From: CAITNM01 sp964446295
Lineage (GTDB): Bacteria; Pseudomonadota; Alphaproteobacteria; Paracaedibacterales; CAITNM01
Assembly (NCBI GenBank): GCA_964446295.1
Contig: CAYUNR010000005.1
Span: 1 to 42,484 of the forward strand
Length of the DNA: 42,484 nt
Reading direction: 5' to 3'
This document shows positions 23,658 to 33,004 of this stretch, one piece after another (position 1 is the first letter of the stretch; every line of letters starts with the position of its first letter). The notes beneath the pieces are model-generated. The model did not search any database, had not been told where the DNA came from, and was given only the letters and a program-made list of their open reading frames with translations. Made by a program: the position numbers and the translations under genes.

Positions 23658-23714
23658 TGGTACATTAACTTTTTAGTATTAAAATTGATTATAAATAAAA
23701 GGTTTTAAAAATTG

Positions 23715-24623
23715 ATGAATCTTGGGCAATTGATAAATCAATGGCAATTAGGATTGGGAGCACTTAACCGCTCACCTAATACTATCAAGGCATATACTCA
23801 AGATTTTTTTGATTTTAAATGTTTTTTTGAAGACTATCATAATACGCAACTAACTATTGAAAACTTTAAAACTGTTACACCGCAAGACATTCGCGCGTGG
23901 TTATTAGCACAACGAAAGAAAGGAATGAATACCAGATCATCTGCTCGTGGCTTAGCAGGCATGAAAAGCTTTACTCAGTTTCTTTTGCAGCATGAAATTC
24001 TTGAAGATCACGCATTTTTTCATACGCGTTCCCCTAGATTGCAAAAAACCTTACCTAGACCAATTAGTATTGAGCAAGCACTTATGATGAATGACACCAT
24101 TCAAAATATGAGTGAGTGTTTATGGGTAGGATTACGCAATCAAGCACTCATGCAGTTATTGTATTATACAGGTATGCGTATTAGTGAAGCGCTAAACTTA
24201 AATCAAGATAGCCTGCAAGATGATCAATTCATCACAGTCATTGGTAAAGGACAAAAAACCAGACAGGTTCCTATTATTGATTCCATAAGAGAAGGACTGT
24301 TGACTTATTTAAAGATTCAGCCATTTGCAAATACTCCAAATTCTCCTGTATTTTATGGCGAAAAAGGAAAACGCTTACAAGCTGCCATAGCGCAAAAAGT
24401 GCTACGTGACTTCAGAAGAGCCAACGGAATGCCAGAATCCTTAACACCGCACGCCCTACGGCATAGTTGTGCAACGCATTTAATGCAGTCATCTCATGAC
24501 TTGCGTGGTATTCAAGAACTATTAGGACATGCATCCCTTTCATCCACACAAATTTACACACAAATTGACGAACTTAGCATGATGAACACATACAAAGCAG
24601 CTCATCCAAGAGCTAAGAAGTAA
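23715..24623 (+). CDS. xerC: Tyrosine recombinase XerC
   Basis: XerC works with XerD at the dif site to resolve chromosome dimers. The 302-residue product has a SAM-like core-binding domain (SPNTIKAYTQDFFDFKCFF) and a catalytic domain with TGMRISEAL (Arg), GKGQKTRQVPI (Lys), HALRHSCATHL (His, Arg), LGHASLSST (His) and IYTQ (nucleophilic Tyr). Of the two Xer proteins in this window, this one is assigned to XerC by its N terminus and by LGHASLSSTQIYTQID. Assigning C versus D without alignment is moderately sure. ATG 23715 is preferred to a TTG one codon earlier. It is divergent from the GspE-like gene. Confidence 0.88.
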   Translation: MNLGQLINQWQLGLGALNRSPNTIKAYTQDFFDFKCFFEDYHNTQLTIENFKTVTPQDIRAWLLAQRKKGMNTRSSARGLAGMKSFTQFLLQHEILEDHAFFHTRSPRLQKTLPRPISIEQALMMNDTIQNMSECLWVGLRNQALMQLLYYTGMRISEALNLNQDSLQDDQFITVIGKGQKTRQVPIIDSIREGLLTYLKIQPFANTPNSPVFYGEKGKRLQAAIAQKVLRDFRRANGMPESLTPHALRHSCATHLMQSSHDLRGIQELLGHASLSSTQIYTQIDELSMMNTYKAAHPRAKK

Positions 24624-24647
24624 ATTATATATTTATACGTTAGAAAA

Positions 24648-25712
24648 TTATTTCAAAAAAGCTGCAACAACACTCACTGCCTCAGATGGTAGCGGCACAT
24701 AAGCTTCCATTAACGCTGAGTCAGGTACAAGCGGCCATAGAGCTGTGGAATGACTTCGCGTTAGTTTTTCAACGAAAGCTCTGTGCTGTTCGTTCATAGC
24801 ATCATGTTCATAAATTGATGCTGGCATCACCGCCAAAATTTCAGAAATAGAACTAGTAGATTCACCAGGCACTATCATGAAACCCTTATTTTTTAGCACA
24901 ATTTTCATAACTGCTTTTAAAGCTGATGGTTTGCCAAATTGAAAATTAAAAAATTCAAAATCAGTACCTTCTCTAAGTCCCGCTTCATGCAACACACTCA
25001 AAAATGCTGCAGAAACCACGTCAAGTTCTTCAGTTTTGTGTGCAGTAGAGCTACGACCTGTGCGTGGACCGTTGGTGATCAAGAGCTTGTCACCTATTCT
25101 TTTTTGAAACTCCACCACTTCACTAGCTAGTTTACGTGCATTTTCAATACTAAACACTTGCCATGCACCAGCTGGAGTTTCAGCATCACCACCGAGAATT
25201 AAACCAATTTTTGCATCAGTCAAATGAATTGCGGATATATCTTCATCCGCTAATGCTTCTGCAGACATTGTGTGCAATACGCCCACAGTTCGCAGTAAAG
25301 TAAGGTTGTTGGTTTTTGCAGTGTCTTGAATAGTTTCAGTAATTGTGTGTTCTGGCATAGCGATAGAAACATTGTGTAAACCATCCATTGCATCAAACCA
25401 CTGATGCGTACACAGTAGAATTTTCGTATGAGCTGGAAACACGCCAGATTTAATAAATTCAATACCAAACTGACCTGCGGTAACAACGATAGAAGGATCA
25501 ATAAGATTTAAATCATGAAAGGTTGCGCTAGGTTTTCTGGTAATCTGTGCTGTGGGATGAGTAAGTGCAATTTCATTAGCAATAGCCGTCACCATTGCCA
25601 GTTCACCCACTTTGCTTGGATCATAGACGGCATAAATATTTAACGAAGCATCAGAAGAAAAACCTAGAGAAAATATTGCTATAAAAAAAAGAAGGGTAAA
25701 TTTCTTTCTCAT
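24648..25712 (-). CDS. ELM1-like protein (DUF1022) with an N-terminal signal peptide
   Basis: From ATG 25712, five bases after the bamE stop, the product has 354 residues. It starts with a signal peptide (MRKKFTLLFFIAIFSLGFSS). The rest resembles the ELM1 (DUF1022) family: THQWFDAMDGLHNVSIAMPEHT, TVGVLHTMSAEALADE, LILGGDAETPAGAWQ, LLITNGPRTG and MIVPGESTSSISE. These match the family's GGN/GGD, RRT-like and DS-xSE-like segments, which look like a GT-B nucleotide-sugar fold. Plant ELM1 recruits dynamin to mitochondria, and bacterial members are uncharacterised. An exported version is unusual, since the fold normally needs cytoplasmic substrates. The longer frame from 25772 would overlap bamE and bury the signal peptide. 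Confidence 0.55.
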   Translation of the reverse strand: MRKKFTLLFFIAIFSLGFSSDASLNIYAVYDPSKVGELAMVTAIANEIALTHPTAQITRKPSATFHDLNLIDPSIVVTAGQFGIEFIKSGVFPAHTKILLCTHQWFDAMDGLHNVSIAMPEHTITETIQDTAKTNNLTLLRTVGVLHTMSAEALADEDISAIHLTDAKIGLILGGDAETPAGAWQVFSIENARKLASEVVEFQKRIGDKLLITNGPRTGRSSTAHKTEELDVVSAAFLSVLHEAGLREGTDFEFFNFQFGKPSALKAVMKIVLKNKGFMIVPGESTSSISEILAVMPASIYEHDAMNEQHRAFVEKLTRSHSTALWPLVPDSALMEAYVPLPSEAVSVVAAFLK

Positions 25713-25716
25713 ATCT

Positions 25717-26175
25717 CTATTTTTCATTCTTTTTTGGATCAAGACTGTACTTACCAAAATTCCCGAATACATCTTTCATGACAGAGCTTTCATAACCAGT
25801 TGTTGCTGTTTTTTCAGTACTAGCTTTAATTTGCTCACCTTGAACACCCTTTTGTTTTTCAATGCCACGAACAATATCTTTATCATCCAAGGTTACTTTT
25901 ACTACTAATTGGTCAACAACTTTAGGGTCAAAAAATGATGTTGTTTCGGTTTTTCGGTAAACATAATACCAATTTGTCCAGTTTTTTCCTTCAACTGGAA
26001 ATAAAGATGTTGTTGACGGACTGCCTAGCACATCTTGCACTGTTTCCTTTGTGCTGACATCAACTTGAATTTTATCAAACTGAATTTGTTCTGGATTAAA
26101 GCCTCTATGATCAATAGTGGGGTAACAACCCACTAGAAAAATGGCCAAAACCCATAACCAATTGTGCGATTTCAT
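25717..26175 (-). CDS. bamE: Outer-membrane assembly lipoprotein BamE (SmpA/OmlA)
   Basis: The product (152 residues from ATG 26175) has a lipoprotein signal peptide with lipobox LVGC (MKSHNWLWVLAIFLVGC), then the SmpA/OmlA domain: FDKIQVDVSTKETVQDVLGSPSTTS, NWTNWYYVYRKTETTSFF, VVDQLVVKVTLDDKDIVRGIE. BamE is an accessory lipoprotein of the BAM complex that inserts outer-membrane beta-barrels. The ATG lies one base after the glyS stop, with a GAGGG ribosome site inside glyS, so it ends the glyQ-glyS transcript. A BamF-like lipoprotein lies 7 kb upstream in the same gene series. Confidence 0.88.
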   Translation of the reverse strand: MKSHNWLWVLAIFLVGCYPTIDHRGFNPEQIQFDKIQVDVSTKETVQDVLGSPSTTSLFPVEGKNWTNWYYVYRKTETTSFFDPKVVDQLVVKVTLDDKDIVRGIEKQKGVQGEQIKASTEKTATTGYESSVMKDVFGNFGKYSLDPKKNEK

Positions 26176-26176
26176 T

Positions 26177-28174
26177 TTAGCCCTCCAGCTTGGAAAAATT
26201 TGCAAAAGTATTTAGCGTTGATTGTAGCATTCCTATTAGATTTAAGCGATTCTGCTGAATCTGTAAATCATCATCCATGACTTTAACGTGGTCAAAAAAG
26301 TTATCAATAGCTGGTTTCAAATTAGCAATTAATGTCATGGCTTCTTTATACACAAAGTTTTTAAGGTGCTCATCAATTTTTGGAGTAGCTTGCATCAAAG
26401 AGCTGCATAGTGTGCGCTCGACATCATGCACGAAAAACTGTTGATTGACTTGGCCAACTTGTATTCCTTTTAAAATACCAACAACACGGCGATAAGCACT
26501 AAGAAGAGAAACACCTGCCTCGTTTTGCAAAAGATATTTCAAAGCTCTGGCACGTTCAACTGTCGCCCAAATATCTTCCAATGGTTTATCTAAAACAGCA
26601 TAGACATGATCAGCTGGCATTTCAGTTTTTAAAAACGCAGATAGACGTTCGGTAATAAATGCAGTAACAGCGTCAACCACATCAGACTTTAGAGTAACAC
26701 CCTGCTGTTGGTAGGACTGAACAGACTTTTCTAACCATCCACGCAAAGAGTTTGATCCGCTTTTGTGTAACATCAGCCTTATAATGCCTAATGCACTGCG
26801 CCGTAGGCCATAAGGATCTTTTGATCCTGATGGCTTCATACCAATACCAAAAAATCCTATCAAATTATCGACTTTATCTAAAAGAGATAGGGTCCAGCTT
26901 ATGTCATCACCTGGACAAGCATCATTTGCGCCTTGGGGTTGATAATATCCCTTAAGAGCCGCTGCAATTTCCGAAGGAGTTCCTTGAACCTTTGCGTAAA
27001 TTTCGCCCATGATTCCCTGCAAATCAGGAAATTCACCTACCATATTTGTAAGCAAATCGCATTTGCACAAACGTGCAGCTTGTTGCACTGAAGAATTTGG
27101 TGCACAGAGTTCTAAACGTTGAACCTTTTGATAAACCGACCCCAAGTCAGCATGAAAAATAATATTTTTTAAATTATCTAACCTGGCTTCAAATAGTATT
27201 TTAAGATCTTGCTCATAAAAGAATGCCGCATCACTTAGGCGCGCTCTTAGCACGCGCTCATACCCTGCGGTCATGCAGTCTGCATTGATTGGAACATTTG
27301 CTACAAATCCAAAAAACGGAGCATTTTCACCCTTTGAATTTAAAATTGTGAAGTATTTTTGGTGCACCCGCATTGACGTGCTAAGCACCGCCCCTGGAAG
27401 ATGCATAAACTTAGCATCAATTTGACCAAAACCTACAAAAGGGTATTCAACAAGACCAGTAACTTCATCTAACAAGGTTTCATCCATCACAAATGTTAAC
27501 TGATTTGCTTGGCAAATTTTGTGAAGTTCCGCTTCAATGACACTGCGTCGTTCTTCAAAATCAAGCATCACGTTTGCATCAATAAGACTTTGGCGATATT
27601 GAGCAAAGCCTGTAACGGTTATTTGCTCTGGATTTAAAAATCGGTGACCAAATGTATGGTTATTTGTTTGAACACCAGCTGCTGGAACATCAAAAACTAC
27701 TGACTTACCACCTAATACACAACAAATATTACGAATAGGACGAACCCAAGTATGGCCAGCACCAGGCCAACGCATAGAAGTAGGCCAAGGCATGTTGCGC
27801 AAAATTTTGTCTAGTATGCTGGGTAATAATTCTTGTAACGGCTTTCCAGGAATATTAATTTTTGCAAACCAATAGCCATTTTCTTGAGTGAGTTCGTTTT
27901 CAGAAAGACCTGATGATTTCAAAAATCCTTGCAATGCAGCATCTGGCGCACCAATTTTAGGCCCACGTTTTTCTTCTAAAATAGTTTCTGAAGCTGCTGC
28001 AATATTGGCAACATGAAGCGCCAAACGCCTGGGGCCAACAAAAACTTCTGGTGCACTACATTTTAATTTTAAGCTTTCGAATTCATTTACAAATAACTGC
28101 AACAAATCAATTTTGGCCTGACGTTGCATGCGAGCTGGAATTTCTTCCATAAAAATTTCAATACATAATTCCAT
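26177..28174 (-). CDS. glyS: Glycyl-tRNA synthetase beta subunit
   Basis: GlyS carries the tRNA-recognition and accessory domains of the tetrameric (alpha2beta2) glycyl-tRNA synthetase. The 665-residue product opens with ELCIEIFMEEIPARMQ and contains the family segments VGPRRLALHV, WPTSMRW, TFGHRFL, DPYGLRRSALGIIRLML and a C-terminal DALR-like anticodon-binding region. It begins two bases after glyQ ends and is followed at once by bamE. It is slightly shorter than E. coli GlyS (about 690 residues). Confidence 0.96.
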   Translation of the reverse strand: MELCIEIFMEEIPARMQRQAKIDLLQLFVNEFESLKLKCSAPEVFVGPRRLALHVANIAAASETILEEKRGPKIGAPDAALQGFLKSSGLSENELTQENGYWFAKINIPGKPLQELLPSILDKILRNMPWPTSMRWPGAGHTWVRPIRNICCVLGGKSVVFDVPAAGVQTNNHTFGHRFLNPEQITVTGFAQYRQSLIDANVMLDFEERRSVIEAELHKICQANQLTFVMDETLLDEVTGLVEYPFVGFGQIDAKFMHLPGAVLSTSMRVHQKYFTILNSKGENAPFFGFVANVPINADCMTAGYERVLRARLSDAAFFYEQDLKILFEARLDNLKNIIFHADLGSVYQKVQRLELCAPNSSVQQAARLCKCDLLTNMVGEFPDLQGIMGEIYAKVQGTPSEIAAALKGYYQPQGANDACPGDDISWTLSLLDKVDNLIGFFGIGMKPSGSKDPYGLRRSALGIIRLMLHKSGSNSLRGWLEKSVQSYQQQGVTLKSDVVDAVTAFITERLSAFLKTEMPADHVYAVLDKPLEDIWATVERARALKYLLQNEAGVSLLSAYRRVVGILKGIQVGQVNQQFFVHDVERTLCSSLMQATPKIDEHLKNFVYKEAMTLIANLKPAIDNFFDHVKVMDDDLQIQQNRLNLIGMLQSTLNTFANFSKLEG

Positions 28175-28176
28175 AA

Positions 28177-29040
28177 TTAACCTATCCAGGTTTCGCAGGC
28201 TGATTTTGCTAAATGACGAACTCGCCCCATATAAGCGGCCCGTTCAGTCACGCTAATAACGCCACGAGCATTCAACATATTAAACAAATGATTAGCTTTT
28301 AAGCACTGTTCATAAGCTGGCAAAACCAATTTGAGCTCAAGCAATTTTAAGCATTCGGCTTCAGCATCATTAAAATGACGTATCAGTATATCAACATCTG
28401 CGTGATCAAAATTATAAGCTGAAAATTCTTGTTCTGATCTTAGGAAAACATCGCGATATGTAAGGCATTCATCACCTGATTTACCATTCCAATTAATATC
28501 AAAATTGCTTTCAACATTTTGAATGATTGTAGCAACGCGTTCTAAACCATAAGTTAATTCCACAGGCACGGGATCACAAGCAATACCACCAACTTGTTGG
28601 AAATACGTATATTGAGTGATTTCCATACCATCACACCAAACTTCCCAACCAAGACCTGCTGCACCTAATGATGGGTTTTCCCAGTCATCTTCGACAAAGC
28701 GAATATCATGACGGCTTAAATCTAGACCGATAGCTTTCAGGCTTTCAAGGTATAATTCTTGTGGATTTGCAGGGCAAGGCTTTAGCAAAACCTGAAATTG
28801 ATAATACAACTGCGTACGATTTGGGTTTTCACCATATCTGCCATCATTTGGTCTGCGGCACGGCTGAACATAGGCTGTGTTCCATGATTTAGGGCCAAGG
28901 GCACGAATTAGTGTTGCGGGATGGGATGTGCCTGCCCCTACTTCCAAATCATATGGTTGCAAAATAACACAGCCGTAGTTTGCCCAATATTGCTGCAAAC
29001 GCAAGATGATTTCTTGAAAAGATATTTTTTGAGTGTTCAT
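28177..29040 (-). CDS. glyQ: Glycyl-tRNA synthetase alpha subunit
   Basis: GlyQ is the catalytic subunit that forms glycyl-adenylate. The 287-residue product carries FQEIILRLQQYWANYGCVILQPYD, GAGTSHPATLIRALGP, RRPNDGRYGENPNRTQLYYQFQVLLKP and GWEVWCDGMEITQYTYFQQVGG, all classic class II GlyQ segments. It is transcribed with glyS (two-base gap) and follows pgi by 24 bases on the same strand. The separate alpha and beta subunits are the usual alphaproteobacterial form. Confidence 0.97.
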   Translation of the reverse strand: MNTQKISFQEIILRLQQYWANYGCVILQPYDLEVGAGTSHPATLIRALGPKSWNTAYVQPCRRPNDGRYGENPNRTQLYYQFQVLLKPCPANPQELYLESLKAIGLDLSRHDIRFVEDDWENPSLGAAGLGWEVWCDGMEITQYTYFQQVGGIACDPVPVELTYGLERVATIIQNVESNFDINWNGKSGDECLTYRDVFLRSEQEFSAYNFDHADVDILIRHFNDAEAECLKLLELKLVLPAYEQCLKANHLFNMLNARGVISVTERAAYMGRVRHLAKSACETWIG

Positions 29041-29064
29041 ATGTTTACGCTCATAAAGGAGTTT

Positions 29065-30264
29065 CTATTCTTTATCATTTAAAAATTTCAACGCTAAGAT
29101 TTTACCTTCTTCAACTGCTGGTTGATCAAATGGATTAACATCCCAAATTGATGCAACTGCCAAAGTTTCCAATACAGTATTAAACATTAACTCGCCTAAA
29201 TAATAAGCATTGATTGCAGGTAATGTAATTAATCGAATTGGCAGTTCGTGTCCGCGCAATGTTTCGTAGGTAGCATGAAGTTCCGCTTTTAATAAATTTT
29301 TCAAGCCATGTTTGCGAAGAGGTACATACGCAGGGTGATCAATCTCTAAGTCAGCAACTTCTAAATCTGCTTTTTCACCAACCTCTAAAAATGTAAAAAA
29401 TTTATCTTTTGGACCACCAAGGTAAAGCTGAAGTTGTGAATGCTGATCAGTTGCACCTAAAGCTTGAATAGGCGTTGATCCGAAACGTTCTCCGGATTTA
29501 TTTTTCTTGCCTAAGCTTTCCCCCCATAACTGAACAAACCATGCACTAAACAATTTCAGTTTATCGGCATACGGAAACATAACTGGGTGAGATTTGGACT
29601 TTGCTAAAAAGCATGCAGATTCTATGGCAGGATGTGTAGCCGGAGCAGCTTTGAATGCTGCTAAAGCTGTTTTTGCACCTTTTCGGAAGGACTCCATATC
29701 AAGCCCCATAAGTATTCCTGATAACATACCAACTTCAGCAAACACGGCAAAGCGTCCACCAATTTGATTGTGATGTGGCACCGTTACAATGTCGTTGTTT
29801 TTTGCAAAAGTGTGTAGAGCGTTACCGTCTGTTTGCGTAATAATAACAAGATGATCATTTATGTTCAGACCATTATCAATATAGATCTTTTTAAAGGTTG
29901 CCAATTGCACCAAGGTTTCGGCAGTATTACCCGACTTTGATGCAACCAAAATTCCGGCTTTGCGAAAATCAATATTTTTCAAGCGATTAGTTATACCGTC
30001 AGGGTCAATATTATCGAAAAACAGAAATGTCTTGGATAGTTCATCAGCTATTGCATATAAAGCTTGAGGACCTAGGCTTGAGCCACCTGTACCTAGATGA
30101 ATAATATGAGTGAATTTTTCCATCTTCTGGACGGCTTCTTGATATTGATTTGAAGAAACATTAGATTCAAGATATTCACATAAAGGCAATTGCATTACAG
30201 AGTCAGCAAATCCCGCTGGTACGGTGGCGGATTGTTTTGAAAAATTTAAAGTGTATCGCAGCAT
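29065..30264 (-). CDS. pgi: Glucose-6-phosphate isomerase (short form)
   Basis: Pgi interconverts glucose 6-phosphate and fructose 6-phosphate. The 399-residue product keeps the sugar isomerase domains: HLGTGGSSLGPQALY, VASKSGNTAETLVQL, GGRFAVFAEVGML, AWFVQLWGESLGKK and GATDQHSQLQLYLGGP. It is much shorter than the about 550-residue E. coli enzyme, as in a short Pgi form found in some alphaproteobacteria, and starts near the catalytic core. Its start codon overlaps the stop of the M16 peptidase gene by one base, so it is coupled to the peptidase genes. Together with rpiB upstream it implies some sugar-phosphate metabolism. Confidence 0.93.
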   Translation of the reverse strand: MLRYTLNFSKQSATVPAGFADSVMQLPLCEYLESNVSSNQYQEAVQKMEKFTHIIHLGTGGSSLGPQALYAIADELSKTFLFFDNIDPDGITNRLKNIDFRKAGILVASKSGNTAETLVQLATFKKIYIDNGLNINDHLVIITQTDGNALHTFAKNNDIVTVPHHNQIGGRFAVFAEVGMLSGILMGLDMESFRKGAKTALAAFKAAPATHPAIESACFLAKSKSHPVMFPYADKLKLFSAWFVQLWGESLGKKNKSGERFGSTPIQALGATDQHSQLQLYLGGPKDKFFTFLEVGEKADLEVADLEIDHPAYVPLRKHGLKNLLKAELHATYETLRGHELPIRLITLPAINAYYLGELMFNTVLETLAVASIWDVNPFDQPAVEEGKILALKFLNDKE

Positions 30265-31610
30265 TATTGACCTAAAACTTTTTGATAATTGCGTTTTGGC
30301 ATTTTCCCTTTTGGATAATTGCGTGCAATAACCAAGGGAGGCTTAGCTAAAACAAGACGTAACATTTCATGAGCTTGCTGCATAGTTATTCCCCTTAGAA
30401 TATCTTCATATTTAGGAATAGCCTCTAATGGGAAATCGTTAAGAACAATATTTGTTAGTGCCAATAAAAATGCTTCGCCATCCAAGGCAAAAGCAAAAAT
30501 ATTTAATCGTTCCTGTTTTGCATGATTAAAATCACTTTCAACCAAGCCTTTTTTTAAGAAAATCGCAAGTTTCTCAAACAAGAATTTTTCTGCAGCCTCA
30601 ACACTCATGCTTGGTGAAAGCACTAAGTTGAAAGTAAAATCCATATCATCTTTTCCGTATGCATAATCACAAGAAATCCCTAATGCTAAGCGCTTTTCTT
30701 TAACCATTTTTTTGTAAAGCAATCTAGAGTCTGACCCCGTAAGAGTGCCCTCTAGCATTCGCATTGCAAGATAGGATTCTGGTTTTGTAATCAAAGTTGG
30801 CACTCGATATGAAATACTAATATAAATGTTCTCTGCACGAGGATTTTCTTGTTCGATTGTTGTGGTTAGACCATCTCTATCAGGCTCGGCAATGCGTGTA
30901 TGCTCTGGCAATTCCTTTGAACGAATATTTCCAAATTTATTTTCAATTTTTGGTAACACGTATGCCAAATCATAGGGTCCGATTACTACAATGGTAGCAT
31001 TATTCGGCACGTACCATTTTTCATAATGAGCTCTTAACGCTTCAACTGTATACGCTTTTATGTGCGCTTCGTAACCAATAGGAAAAATACCATAAGGATG
31101 TGCTACATACAAAGCGCGCTGACAAACCTCAGCAGAAGTACGAAATGGATGATTACCCAATCGCATTTGACGCTCTTCCATCACAACTTTTTGTTCAGGC
31201 CTGAACTCTTCTTCTGTAATATTAAGGTTTTCCATGCGATCGGCTTCAATATCCAACGCCACTTCTAAATGTTCCGCAGGCAAATCAAACGTATAGATAG
31301 TGTTATCAAAACTAGTATGAGCGTTACAAGTTCCACCACAGCTATTAAGAATGGTATCAATAGAACCAGCTGGATATTTTGAAGATCCTTTAAACATCAT
31401 ATGTTCAAGCATATGTGATAAGCCAACCATGCTAGACGGATCATCAGCGGTTCCTATGTCATATTTTGTTAAAATACTCACCGAAGGTAATAATGGATTT
31501 TGAAAAACAATGACCTTCAATCCATTACTTAATCTAGCTGTTTGTGGAACAATTTTTGCATGCAAGCAGCCAAAAAAAAGGCTAACTAGAAGCGTTAAAA
31601 TGTATTTCAT
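30264..31610 (-). CDS. M16 family zinc metallopeptidase (active type), exported
   Basis: The 448-residue protein has a signal peptide (MKYILTLLVSLFFGCLHAK) and an intact inverted zinc motif HMLEH (H66, E69, H70) with the distal Glu at about 146 (VVMEERQ), the HxxEH-x(about 76)-E pattern of M16 peptidases. The RY-type substrate motif appears in the C-terminal half. These periplasmic proteases usually pair with an inactive partner, and that partner gene overlaps its start by four bases. The substrate is unknown. pgi follows with a one-base overlap. Confidence 0.92.
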   Translation of the reverse strand: MKYILTLLVSLFFGCLHAKIVPQTARLSNGLKVIVFQNPLLPSVSILTKYDIGTADDPSSMVGLSHMLEHMMFKGSSKYPAGSIDTILNSCGGTCNAHTSFDNTIYTFDLPAEHLEVALDIEADRMENLNITEEEFRPEQKVVMEERQMRLGNHPFRTSAEVCQRALYVAHPYGIFPIGYEAHIKAYTVEALRAHYEKWYVPNNATIVVIGPYDLAYVLPKIENKFGNIRSKELPEHTRIAEPDRDGLTTTIEQENPRAENIYISISYRVPTLITKPESYLAMRMLEGTLTGSDSRLLYKKMVKEKRLALGISCDYAYGKDDMDFTFNLVLSPSMSVEAAEKFLFEKLAIFLKKGLVESDFNHAKQERLNIFAFALDGEAFLLALTNIVLNDFPLEAIPKYEDILRGITMQQAHEMLRLVLAKPPLVIARNYPKGKMPKRNYQKVLGQ

Positions 31611-32992
31611 TTGCCCACCATGAACACAACAAATTGATCTGGTTTCATAAACCTTTTAAAAGCTTCATTAACCTCATCAGTAGTCAGGTTCGAGATTTTT
31701 TCAATGAGAGTATTATGAAAATCTACAGAACGGCCATCAAGCTGATAGTTTGTAAGCCTAGTTGTTATATGGGACGTTGAAGCGAAAGAACGTTTGTAGT
31801 TTCCTAAAAAGCTTTTCTTAACAATTTCAACTAATTCAGCTGAAAAGCCATTTTCACAAACATCCGCAATAACCTCTTTAATAGAAGAAATAGTTTTTTC
31901 TACATTTTCTGATTGAGTAGAGGTTGAGATATTAAAAGAATTGTAATGATTTTGAATCGCAAAACCTGCACTTATATTATAGGTTAAGCCTTTTTCTACA
32001 CGAATTTTTTTCCATAAAACCCCTATATTGGGATTAGACAAACACCCCATCGCAATCTGCAAGGCAAAAAAATCAGGATGATGCGCATTAATGCCGGCAT
32101 GTAAAAAGTGAATTAAGGTTTGAGGCACAGGAAATGCTTGAGTATGTTCTTGATACGGACCAACCACTTGCACATTTTCCGGCAAAGCATCCTTGAAAGT
32201 TTTAGGTAAAGCCGTAACCACATCTGTTATATGGCTAGCAAGCGTTTCTTCGTCAATATCTCCGCATGCTGAAATGATAATGTTTTCTTGAGTAAAACAC
32301 TTTTTCATATATGACTTTAAATCATCAACACTAATATTTTTCAAACTCTGGAGGTAAGTTTTGTTCAGCGTGCCATACGGATGACTTTTAAAAATTACCT
32401 TTTTCATTAATTGGTCTAATTGAGTATCTGGTGACTGCATTGCCTGTAACATTCCTGCAGCCATTTCATTTTTAAATCGTATCAGATCAGAATCGTGAAA
32501 TTGTGAATGAAAAAGAATATCTTTAATCAAATGAAAAAGCTCAGAAAGCTTATCGGATGGGCATTTTCCTGTGATAGTAAAATTATCATCACTACTACCA
32601 AAAGATACGTGCACATTGTGTTCACGAGCATAAGTTTGCATTTGCTCACGAGCTTTAGACTGAGTTGATTCACCCATTGCCCTGCAAAGCAGGGCTACAA
32701 GAGCTTCTTTTTGTTTCGGAGATAGTTTGTCTCCCGCATTCTTAAAACACAGATTAACAGTAACGACACCGATGCCCTTGAAAGGAGAAATTCGTACAGT
32801 TTTTCCTGCAACAACTAAATCTTTCACAGTAACATTAAAGCCATCTAAAGGATTACTGTCAGCGAATAGAGACAAAGAAATAACTAATTGGATTGCAACA
32901 CTCTTTACAAGAGCTCGCATAACTCCACGTGACGATAGACCTTTTGTCACCTTTGCAAGCGCCTGAATTGTTGATTTTACAATTTTTACCAT
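31607..32992 (-). CDS. M16 family peptidase-like protein lacking zinc motif
   Basis: This 461-residue protein has M16 architecture (two alpha/beta halves: SHPYGTLNKTYLQSLKNISVDDLKSYM, QTLIHFLHAGINAHHPDFFALQIAM, RVEKGLTYNISAGFA). The zinc motif position reads LVALLCRAMGES, so it is catalytically dead and probably the partner subunit of the following peptidase. A membrane-targeting segment lies at about 25-45. Starting at the internal Met25 (position 32920) would put this segment at the N terminus as a normal signal peptide, so the true start may be there. It lies 12 bases after the BamF-like lipoprotein gene and overlaps the active peptidase by four bases. Confidence 0.88.
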   Translation of the reverse strand: MVKIVKSTIQALAKVTKGLSSRGVMRALVKSVAIQLVISLSLFADSNPLDGFNVTVKDLVVAGKTVRISPFKGIGVVTVNLCFKNAGDKLSPKQKEALVALLCRAMGESTQSKAREQMQTYAREHNVHVSFGSSDDNFTITGKCPSDKLSELFHLIKDILFHSQFHDSDLIRFKNEMAAGMLQAMQSPDTQLDQLMKKVIFKSHPYGTLNKTYLQSLKNISVDDLKSYMKKCFTQENIIISACGDIDEETLASHITDVVTALPKTFKDALPENVQVVGPYQEHTQAFPVPQTLIHFLHAGINAHHPDFFALQIAMGCLSNPNIGVLWKKIRVEKGLTYNISAGFAIQNHYNSFNISTSTQSENVEKTISSIKEVIADVCENGFSAELVEIVKKSFLGNYKRSFASTSHITTRLTNYQLDGRSVDFHNTLIEKISNLTTDEVNEAFKRFMKPDQFVVFMVGK

Positions 32993-33004
32993 GGCTATGC
33001 CTGA

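Noticed and set aside
25713..25772. Longer start for the ELM1-like protein
   Set aside because: It would overlap bamE and place the signal peptide inside the protein. The ATG at 25712 puts the signal peptide at the N terminus.
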